Source: Amorphoplanes friuliensis DSM 7358
GTDB lineage: Bacteria; Actinomycetota; Actinomycetes; Mycobacteriales; Micromonosporaceae
NCBI RefSeq assembly: GCF_000494755.1
Contig: NC_022657.1
Location: forward strand, 631,501-695,500
Direction: 5' to 3'
DNA length: 64,000 nucleotides
The notes under the pieces are model-generated. The model made no database searches and was not told where the DNA came from. It saw only the letters and a list, made by a program, of their open reading frames with translations. Below, in pieces: positions 40,990 through 47,590 of this stretch (positions are counted from its first letter, which is position 1; each line of letters opens with the position of its first letter). A program made the translations under genes and the position numbers.

Positions 40990-41816
40990 ACCTTTTTCCG
41001 GTACGCCCGCAGCGCCAGTGGCATGAAGACCACAACAAAGCCGGCGCACCAGGCGAGCGTCCACCACACGTGGGTGCCGAGGGGCTCGCCGAGGAACAGG
41101 CCGCGCATCGCGCCGACCAGGTGGGTCAGCGGGTTCACGTTGACGAAGCTCTGCATCCAGCCGGGCAGCGTGCTGGTGCCGACGAACACGTTGGACGCGA
41201 AGCTCAGCGGCATGATCAGGGCGAACATGATGCCCTGCACGGCCCCGGGCGTCCGCACCTTCATCGAGACCAGGACCGGCAGCCAGCTGAGGCAGAGCGC
41301 GAAGAGCACGGCCAGGGCGCAGCCGGCGATCGCACTGAGCGGATCGGTCGTGATCCGGAAACCCATCACGTAGCCGATCGCCAGCGTCACGACCGTGACG
41401 ATCACGTACCGGACGACGTCGCCGAGGACCGCACCCACCAGTGGCGCCGAGCGGGGTACGGGCAAGGACCGGAACCGGTCGAAGATGCCCTTGGCGAGGT
41501 CGGTGTTGAGGTTGACGCCGATCGCGATGCAGCCGGTCGCGATCGTCTGCGCGAGGATGCCCGGGAGCAGGAACTGCAGGTAGTCGTGGGTGGATCCGGC
41601 GACCGCCCCACCGAAGATGTAGACGAAGATGACGAGGAACAGCACCGGCTGCAACGTCACGTCGATCAGGGCCTCGGGTGTTCGCGCGGTCTTGATCAGG
41701 CTGCGTTTGGCGAGGGCCAGGGAGTGCCGCACGAGCCGGAACGGCCGCGGGTTCGGGGTGACCTTCGTGGGCAGGATCGGGCTGCCGGTACGCGGTACGC
41801 GAGTCATCGTGGTCAT
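40986..41816 (-). CDS. ABC-2 type exporter permease, DrrB-like
   Basis: 276 residues, about six membrane helices. The segment LPGILAQTIATGCIAIGVNLNTDLAKGIFDRFRSLPVPRSAPLVGAVLGDVVRY is the conserved ABC-2 core of daunorubicin-type exporters. Its ATG overlaps the stop of the ATPase gene (ATGA), so both subunits are translated together. Exports a drug-like or lipid-like molecule across the membrane; substrate unknown. Confidence 0.88.
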   Translation of the reverse strand: MTTMTRVPRTGSPILPTKVTPNPRPFRLVRHSLALAKRSLIKTARTPEALIDVTLQPVLFLVIFVYIFGGAVAGSTHDYLQFLLPGILAQTIATGCIAIGVNLNTDLAKGIFDRFRSLPVPRSAPLVGAVLGDVVRYVIVTVVTLAIGYVMGFRITTDPLSAIAGCALAVLFALCLSWLPVLVSMKVRTPGAVQGIMFALIMPLSFASNVFVGTSTLPGWMQSFVNVNPLTHLVGAMRGLFLGEPLGTHVWWTLAWCAGFVVVFMPLALRAYRKKV

Positions 41817-42802
41817 GCCGCCACCTCTTCCTTGATCGTGGTGGAGGTCGTGTCGTCGTCGGACGCCGTACGCCCGGTGAGGGAGAAGAAGACCTCGTCG
41901 AGGCTGGGCAGGTGCAGGGCGAGTTCGGTGACGGCGACACCCGCCGCGGCGAGCCGGCCGACCGCCTCGGTCATCGCCCGGTCGTCGGTGACCGGTACGG
42001 CGAGCATGCCCTTGCGGATCTCGTCGGCCGCGGCGCCGGAGGACACCTCGGAGAGGATCGAGGCGGTCAGTGCGAGCTGCGCCGGGTCGGACGGGCGGAC
42101 CTCCAGGGTCTGACCGCCGACGATGCGCTTGAGGCCCTCGGGAGTGTCGTGGGCGATGACCCGGCCGTGGTCGATGACCGTGATCGCGTCGGCGAGTGCG
42201 TCCGCCTCCTCGAGATATTGCGTGGTCAGCAGCACGGTCGAGCCACCGGCGACGAGGGTGCGGACGACGTCCCACATGTCCTCGCGCTTGGCCGGGTCGA
42301 GACCGGTCGTCGGCTCGTCCAGGAAGATCACGTCGGGGGAGCCGACGAGGCTCGCGGCCAGGTCGAGGCGTCGCCGCATGCCCCCGGAGTAGGTCTTGGC
42401 CGGTCGCCCCGCCGCGTCGGTCAGGTCGAACCACTCCAGCAACTCCGCGGCCCGCTGCCGGGCACCGGCCCGGCCCAGGTCGAGCAGCGTGCCGAAGAGC
42501 ACCAGATTTTCCCGGCCGGTCAGGTCCTCGTCGACCGAGGCGTACTGGCCGGTCAGGCCGATCACCCCGCGGACCTTCTCGGCGTCGCGGACGACGTCAA
42601 AACCGCTGATGCGGGCGCTGCCGGCGTCCGGGGTCAGGAGTGTGGAGAGGATGCGGACGGCGGTGGTCTTGCCCGCGCCGTTGGGGCCGAGAACGCCGAG
42701 CACGGTCCCCCGGGGCACGGCGAGATCGACGCCCTGGAGGGCTTTGGTCGACCCGAAGTGCTTGACGAGGCCCTCGGCCTCGATCACCAGATCAGCTGTC
42801 AT
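41813..42802 (-). CDS. ABC exporter ATPase, DrrA-like
   Basis: 329 residues. Walker A GPNGAGKTTAVRIL near residue 38, signature YSGGMRRRLDLAASLVG, Walker B DVIFLDEPTTGLDP, and the H-loop region LLTTQYLEEADALADAI. The C-terminal extension of about 100 residues (GGQTLEVRPSD ... FFSLTGRTA) is the DrrA-type regulatory part. Forms the exporter with the next gene. Confidence 0.9.
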   Translation of the reverse strand: MTADLVIEAEGLVKHFGSTKALQGVDLAVPRGTVLGVLGPNGAGKTTAVRILSTLLTPDAGSARISGFDVVRDAEKVRGVIGLTGQYASVDEDLTGRENLVLFGTLLDLGRAGARQRAAELLEWFDLTDAAGRPAKTYSGGMRRRLDLAASLVGSPDVIFLDEPTTGLDPAKREDMWDVVRTLVAGGSTVLLTTQYLEEADALADAITVIDHGRVIAHDTPEGLKRIVGGQTLEVRPSDPAQLALTASILSEVSSGAAADEIRKGMLAVPVTDDRAMTEAVGRLAAAGVAVTELALHLPSLDEVFFSLTGRTASDDDTTSTTIKEEVAA

Positions 42803-42847
42803 GCCCTCAGCGTGCGCCGGCCCGCTGACACGCCGCCTACATGCCGC

Positions 42848-43678
42848 CTACATGTTTCTCTTGGCGAGCTGACGCTGGATGACGTTCCAATAGCGGGCGG
42901 GGGCGACACGCACCAGCACGTCGGCCAGCTTCGCCGCACGGGTGATCACCAGCCGGGGCTTGCGGGACTGCACCGCCGCGATGATCTGCCGGGCGGCCTC
43001 CTCGGGTGGCATCGTCAGCGCCTTCCGCGTGAACTCCGCGGCCTGCGCGGCCTGGGTGCCGTCCTCGTCAGCGCCTGTCAGCCGGGCACTGGTGGCGATG
43101 TTGGTCCTGATGCCACCCGGGTGCACCACCGTCACGCCGACCTTGCCCGCCAGCTCGTGGCGCAGCGCCTCGGAGAAGCCGCGGACGCCGTACTTGCTGG
43201 TCACGTACGCGACCTGGGTGGGCGGGGCGATGAGGCCGAAGAGGCTGGAGATGTTGACGACGTGCGCGCCCGGACGGCTCAGCAGCTGCGGCAGGAACGC
43301 CTTGGTCATCCGGATCACGGCGTGCAGGTTGACCTCGAGCAGCCAGTCGAAGTCCTTCAGGCTGACCTGCTCGAACGTGCCGCTCAGGGCCACACCGGCG
43401 TTGTTGACCAGCAGGTCGGCGCCGCCGTGCCGGGCGGCGACCTCGGCCGCCAGGTCCAGCCGGTCACCGCCGTCGGAGAGGTCGACGACGTGCGTGCTGA
43501 CCTCCTTGGCGCCGATCTCCCGGGCCAGCTCGGCGACGCGGGCGAGGCCCTCGGCGTCACGATCGATCAGCACGAGCACCGCCCGGCGCTTGGCCAGGTC
43601 GAGTGTCAGTGCTGCTCCGATGCCACTGGCCGCGCCCGTGATGACACACGTGCGTCCGGCAAATGCGAAACGATCCAC
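42848..43678 (-). CDS. Short-chain dehydrogenase/reductase
   Basis: 276 residues from GTG 43678. NAD(P) site GAASGIG at 15-21, NNAG motif (LLVNNAGVAL), catalytic Ser in VVNISSLFG and Y-x-x-x-K as YVTSK. An acidic residue after strand beta-2 (VLIDRDAEG) suggests NAD preference. Starts 1 base after the stop of the monooxygenase gene. The pair probably acts on one lipophilic substrate, the SDR making or using the alcohol/ketone. C-terminal part is basic and hydrophobic, maybe membrane-associated. Confidence 0.87.
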   Translation of the reverse strand: MDRFAFAGRTCVITGAASGIGAALTLDLAKRRAVLVLIDRDAEGLARVAELAREIGAKEVSTHVVDLSDGGDRLDLAAEVAARHGGADLLVNNAGVALSGTFEQVSLKDFDWLLEVNLHAVIRMTKAFLPQLLSRPGAHVVNISSLFGLIAPPTQVAYVTSKYGVRGFSEALRHELAGKVGVTVVHPGGIRTNIATSARLTGADEDGTQAAQAAEFTRKALTMPPEEAARQIIAAVQSRKPRLVITRAAKLADVLVRVAPARYWNVIQRQLAKRNM

Positions 43679-43679
43679 G

Positions 43680-45110
43680 TCAGGCCCCCGTCTTGATCCG
43701 CGCGAACATCATGTCACCGTCGTCGATGCGGCTCAGTCGCATGCGCGGCAGATCGAGCAGATAGTTGTTGATCATTCGCCAGGTGCGGCGGTCACTCTGA
43801 CGCGGGAGCACGCTCGCGGCCCGCTGGACATAACCGGAGGAGAGCGCCATGAGCGGCTCGCCGGTGTCGTGCGCGTCCGCCGGCAGTGTGGGTGTGGCGA
43901 TGTCGATGCGGTGCCGGGCCAGATAGTTGAGCAGGCGGCACACGTACCGGGAGGTCAGGTCGGCGCGCAGGGTCCAGGAGGCATTCGTGTACCCCACGCA
44001 CCAGGCGAAGTTGGGCACACCGTCGAACATCATGCCCTTGTACACGTGCAGATCCGCTGAGTTGATCTCCCGTCCGTCGACGGTCAGCGCGATCTCGCCG
44101 AACGCCACCATCGTCAGGCCGGTCGCCGTGACGATCACGTCGGCGTCGAGGTGCTCACCGCCGGTCAGCCGGATGCCGTCCGGTGTGAACGACTCGATCG
44201 TGCCGGTCGACACCGAGGCCTGCCCCGCCCGCATCGCCGCGAACAGATCGCCGTCGGGCACGACGCACAACCGCTGATCCCAGGGGGCGTACCGCGGGGA
44301 GAAGTGCGGGTCCACGTCCACACCCGGAGGCAGTTGTTCGGCCACGCCCTTCTTGAGGGCCCGGGCCACGCGGTCCGGCCAGCGCTGGGCGGCCTGGTAG
44401 AGCGCCCACGTCAGCAGGACGTTCCGGGCCCGGACCACGTGCGGTCCGACCCGTCGCGCGGCGCCCTCGCGGGTCGGCAGAGCCAGCAGATAACTGGGGG
44501 AGCGCTGCAGCATCGTCACGTGAGCCGCCCGGTCGGCCATCGCGGGGACGAGCGTCACCGCCGTCGCGCCGCTGCCGATGATCACCACGCGTTTGCCGGT
44601 CCAGTCCAGGTCCTCCGGCCAGTGCTGCGGGTGCACGATCGGGCCGGTGAAACTCTCCCGCCCCGGGAAGTCGGCCTCGTAGCCACTGTCGTAGCGGTAG
44701 TAACCGGTGCAGACGTACAGGAAGGAACAGGTCCACTCCTCGCCGGTGGCCGTGCGTACCGTCCAGCGGGCCTCCGGGGTCGACCAGGCCGCGCTGACCA
44801 CCCGCCGGCCGTAGCGGATGTGCTTGTCGATGCCGTTCTCGGCGGCGGTGTCGCGCAGATAATCGAGGATCGTCCGGCCCGCCGCGATCGACTTCGGCTC
44901 CCGCCAGGGCCGGAACGGATATCCGAGCGTGAACATGTCGGAGTCGGACCGCACGCCGGGATAGCGGAACAGGTCCCACGTCCCGCCGCTCGTCTCCCGT
45001 GCCTCGAGGATGGCGTAGCTGCGGCCCGGAGATTCGGTCTGCAGCCGGTACGCCGCGCCGATTCCGGACAACCCCGCGCCTATGACGAGTACCTCTACGT
45101 GCTCGCTCAT
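43680..45110 (-). CDS. Flavin monooxygenase, Baeyer-Villiger type
   Basis: 476 residues. FAD site VLVIGAGLSGIGAAYRL (Gly motif at 11-16), the fingerprint F-x-G-x-x-x-H-x-x-x-W-P as FTGPIVHPQHWP, and the second nucleotide site VVIIGSGATAVTLVP. These are the marks of class B flavoprotein monooxygenases, which oxidise ketones to esters with NADPH and O2. Later ITATGLTM-like segment VIVTATGLTMV agrees. The start codon ATG 45110 is 27 bases from the divergent peroxidase start. Substrate unknown, probably the SDR's product or substrate. Confidence 0.89.
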   Translation of the reverse strand: MSEHVEVLVIGAGLSGIGAAYRLQTESPGRSYAILEARETSGGTWDLFRYPGVRSDSDMFTLGYPFRPWREPKSIAAGRTILDYLRDTAAENGIDKHIRYGRRVVSAAWSTPEARWTVRTATGEEWTCSFLYVCTGYYRYDSGYEADFPGRESFTGPIVHPQHWPEDLDWTGKRVVIIGSGATAVTLVPAMADRAAHVTMLQRSPSYLLALPTREGAARRVGPHVVRARNVLLTWALYQAAQRWPDRVARALKKGVAEQLPPGVDVDPHFSPRYAPWDQRLCVVPDGDLFAAMRAGQASVSTGTIESFTPDGIRLTGGEHLDADVIVTATGLTMVAFGEIALTVDGREINSADLHVYKGMMFDGVPNFAWCVGYTNASWTLRADLTSRYVCRLLNYLARHRIDIATPTLPADAHDTGEPLMALSSGYVQRAASVLPRQSDRRTWRMINNYLLDLPRMRLSRIDDGDMMFARIKTGA

Positions 45111-45137
45111 AGCTTGATTATCACTAAGCTGCGCCGT
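45111..45137. promoter_or_regulatory. Very short divergent control region, FMO/DyP
   Basis: Only 27 bases separate the two start codons. The stretch is AT-rich for this genome and holds TGAT-T-ATCA (45115-45123), a small perfect dyad, flanked by AGCTT (45111-45115) and AAGCT (45126-45130). Promoters must overlap the coding ends or the mRNAs be leaderless. Confidence 0.4.
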
Positions 45138-46097
45138 GTGACAGCACCTCGGTCGGTGGGACCCACCGTCAATCAGCAGGCCGTGCTCAGCCCGCTCACC
45201 GACGCCGCGATCTTTCTGGTGGCGACGGTTCGTGAGGGCGGTGAGCAGGCGGTCCGCGACCTGCTCGAGGATCTCGGCGCCCTGCAGCGGTCGGTCGGCT
45301 TCCGGGTGCCCGCGGCCCAGCTGTCCTGCGTGACCGGCATCGGCTCGGACCTGTGGGACCGGCTCTTCGACGGCCCGCGGCCCGCGCAGCTGCACCGCTT
45401 CCGCCAGTGGAAAGGTCCGAAGCACACGGCGCCGTCCACCCCCGGTGACCTGCTGTTCCACCTGCGGGCGAGCCAGGTCGACGTCTGCTTCGAGCTGGCC
45501 ACCAAGATCGGCGAACGGCTCCGGGGCGCTGCCGACATCATCGACGAGACGCACGGTTTCAAGTACTTCGACGAGCGCGATCTGCTCGGCTTTGTCGACG
45601 GCACGGAGAACCCCGTCGGTGCGGCGGCCTCGGCGGCGGTGCTGGTCGGCGACGAGGACCCGGATTTTGCCGGCGGCAGCTACGTCATGGTGCAGAAGTA
45701 CGTGCACGACATGACCGCCTGGAACACCATGACCGTCGAGCAGCAGGAGGCGGTGATCGGCCGGACCAAGCTCGACAACATCGAGATCGCCGACAAACCC
45801 GCCGACTCGCACGTCGCCCTGAACACGGTCGAGGACCACGAGGGCAACGAGCTCAAGATCCTGCGGGACAACATGCCGTTCGGCTCGATCGCGGCCGGCG
45901 AGTTCGGGACCTACTACATCGCGTACGCCGCGACGCCCGACGTGCCGGAGCTGATGCTGCGGCGGATGTTCCTCGGTGACCCGTACGGCAGCTACGACCG
46001 CATCCTCGACTTCTCGACGGCCCGGACGGGATCGCTGTTCTTCGTGCCGACGGGTGACTTCCTCGACGACCTGCCACCGGCCACGTCCGCCACCTGA
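45138..46097 (+). CDS. DyP-type heme peroxidase
   Basis: 319 residues. The family motif GxxDG is GFVDG at 151-155 (LLGFVDGTENP), with the catalytic Asp154. The proximal heme histidine is His225 in PADSHVALN. LRDNMPFGSIAAGEFGTYYIAYA holds the distal Arg and conserved C-terminal core. No Tat or Sec signal and no encapsulin gene nearby, so it appears cytoplasmic. Oxidises dyes or phenolics with H2O2. GTG 45138 is the best start. Confidence 0.9.
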   Translation: MTAPRSVGPTVNQQAVLSPLTDAAIFLVATVREGGEQAVRDLLEDLGALQRSVGFRVPAAQLSCVTGIGSDLWDRLFDGPRPAQLHRFRQWKGPKHTAPSTPGDLLFHLRASQVDVCFELATKIGERLRGAADIIDETHGFKYFDERDLLGFVDGTENPVGAAASAAVLVGDEDPDFAGGSYVMVQKYVHDMTAWNTMTVEQQEAVIGRTKLDNIEIADKPADSHVALNTVEDHEGNELKILRDNMPFGSIAAGEFGTYYIAYAATPDVPELMLRRMFLGDPYGSYDRILDFSTARTGSLFFVPTGDFLDDLPPATSAT

Positions 46098-46158
46098 CCA
46101 CGGCTGCGGGGCTCCCCGTACGGAGAGCCCCACGGTGGTGCACGTACGGGTAAAGGGT

Positions 46159-46707
46159 CTAGCGGGTTGCTCGTGCGGCGGTGCGCCGGGCCGTTGTCGT
46201 GGCCGCGCTGGGCTTCTCAGGCGCGGGATCGGCGGCAGGCCGGCGCGGGGGACGGGCCCCGCTCGCCTTCGCGGCCGTGACCTTGGCAGCGACCTCGCGG
46301 GCACTGCCGTCCGGCGCACTGTCCGCTGGGACCGGGGCCGGGCCGGCCGAAGCGGCCTTTTCGCGGCGGATCAGCTCGGCCAGCACTTCCTTGTCGTATT
46401 TCGCCTCGGCGGCCTTGGCCTTGCCTCGCGCCTTGTCCGCCTGCGCGACGGCCTTCTTGCGTTGCCGGGTCAGCTGACTCTGCCGTTTGGCCGCGGCCGC
46501 GAGCGATCGCTTGAGCCGCTCGGCCTCGTCGCGGGCGTGGCGCAGTGCCTGTTTCTGCTGCTGGGTCAGTCCGGCGATCGTGTCGAGCTGGTGGTCGATG
46601 TCGGTCACCGCCGCCTGTGCCTTGTCGGCTGCGGCGCCCGCGCTGCTCGCCTTGTCGCGGCGGCGGTCCAGGGACTGGGCGGGTGAAGTCACAACTATCA
46701 CTCCCAT
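46159..46707 (-). CDS. Coiled-coil Ala/Lys-rich protein, unknown
   Basis: 182 residues. Residues about 10-120 form a long charged helix, likely coiled coil (DKAQAAVTDIDHQLDTIAGLTQQQKQALRHARDEAERLKRSLAAAAKRQSQLTRQRKKAVAQADKARGKAKAAEAKYDKEV). The tail is Ala/Pro/Arg-rich and basic, resembling nucleic-acid-binding tails. No membrane segment or signal. Function unknown; a DNA- or RNA-associated structural protein is possible. Confidence 0.62.
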   Translation of the reverse strand: MGVIVVTSPAQSLDRRRDKASSAGAAADKAQAAVTDIDHQLDTIAGLTQQQKQALRHARDEAERLKRSLAAAAKRQSQLTRQRKKAVAQADKARGKAKAAEAKYDKEVLAELIRREKAASAGPAPVPADSAPDGSAREVAAKVTAAKASGARPPRRPAADPAPEKPSAATTTARRTAARATR

Positions 46708-46750
46708 CGGGTCTTACCGAAGACCTACCCGGTGGGCCGGGCCGCAACCC

Positions 46751-47437
46751 TCAGGCCTGGACGTCTTCCGGCTCACAGGCGGCGGCCTCGGCGGCTTCGG
46801 CGGCCTGCCGGGCGCGGCGTTTGCGGATGTGGCGCAGATGCAGCCAGATGTAGGTGCCGACGGCGATGACGATCGCGCCGATCGCCCAGAACTTGTATTC
46901 CTCGGCGCGTTCGATGATCTCGACGAGGTGCGTGCCGAGGAGGTACGCGATGGTGGTCCACCAGCCGACCCAGAGCGCGGCGCCGATCGCGTTGTAGAGC
47001 AGGAAGGTGCGCCAGGGCATCGCGGTGATGCCGGCGATCACGCCGTTGAGCTGGCGGAGGCCGTCGATGAAGCGGGCCACGACCACGATGCGGTTGCCGC
47101 GCCGGGCGAAGAACTTCTCCGCGCGTTCGAGGCGGGCCGGGGTGATGAAGATGTACTTGCCGAAGCGGTGCACGGCCCGGCGGCCACCGCGCACGCCGAT
47201 CCAGTAGCCGACGTTGTCGCCGAGCACGGCCGCGACGAAGGAGATCGCGGCGACGGCGAAGATGTCCAGCCGGCCCCAGCTGGAGTAGATGGCCGCAGCG
47301 ACCATGATCGTCTGACCCGGTGCCGGCACGCCGAAACTTTCGACCCCGATGACGCCTGCTACGGCGAGGTACCCCCACCGGTCGAGAATCGGGGCGACGC
47401 TGTGCAGAAAACTGGGCAGATCATCCGGGGGCGGCAT
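46751..47437 (-). CDS. DedA-family membrane protein
   Basis: 228 residues. The DedA/SNARE-associated core is visible: GYLAVAGVIGVESFGVPAPGQTIMVAAAIYSSWGRLDIF and VLGDNVGYWIGVRGGRRAVHRFG, then the ARFIDGLRQLNGVIAGITAMPWRTFLLYNAIGAALW segment. About five hydrophobic helices. DedA proteins help flip undecaprenyl phosphate or other lipids and keep membrane balance. The C-terminal tail is basic then acidic. ATG 47437 matches the family start. Confidence 0.86.
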   Translation of the reverse strand: MPPPDDLPSFLHSVAPILDRWGYLAVAGVIGVESFGVPAPGQTIMVAAAIYSSWGRLDIFAVAAISFVAAVLGDNVGYWIGVRGGRRAVHRFGKYIFITPARLERAEKFFARRGNRIVVVARFIDGLRQLNGVIAGITAMPWRTFLLYNAIGAALWVGWWTTIAYLLGTHLVEIIERAEEYKFWAIGAIVIAVGTYIWLHLRHIRKRRARQAAEAAEAAACEPEDVQA

Positions 47438-47590
47438 GGGCTGGACAGTCTCCCGTCGTCGTGTCGGGACTTGCAGCCCCGACCTCCCACGGTATCCACC
47501 CGCCGGAGACACAAACGTGGGGGTGCCCTGACGATCCCTCGCCAGGGCACCCGCTGTCACGCTTCCGCGGAGATTACAACCGCGCCGCAA

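Noticed and set aside
38020..41940. A 1306-codon open frame on the minus strand
   Set aside because: It is the antisense of the SARP-like regulator and runs into the ABC genes in the wrong frame. Its Arg/Gln/His/Pro-rich composition has no domain character; high GC keeps antisense frames open.
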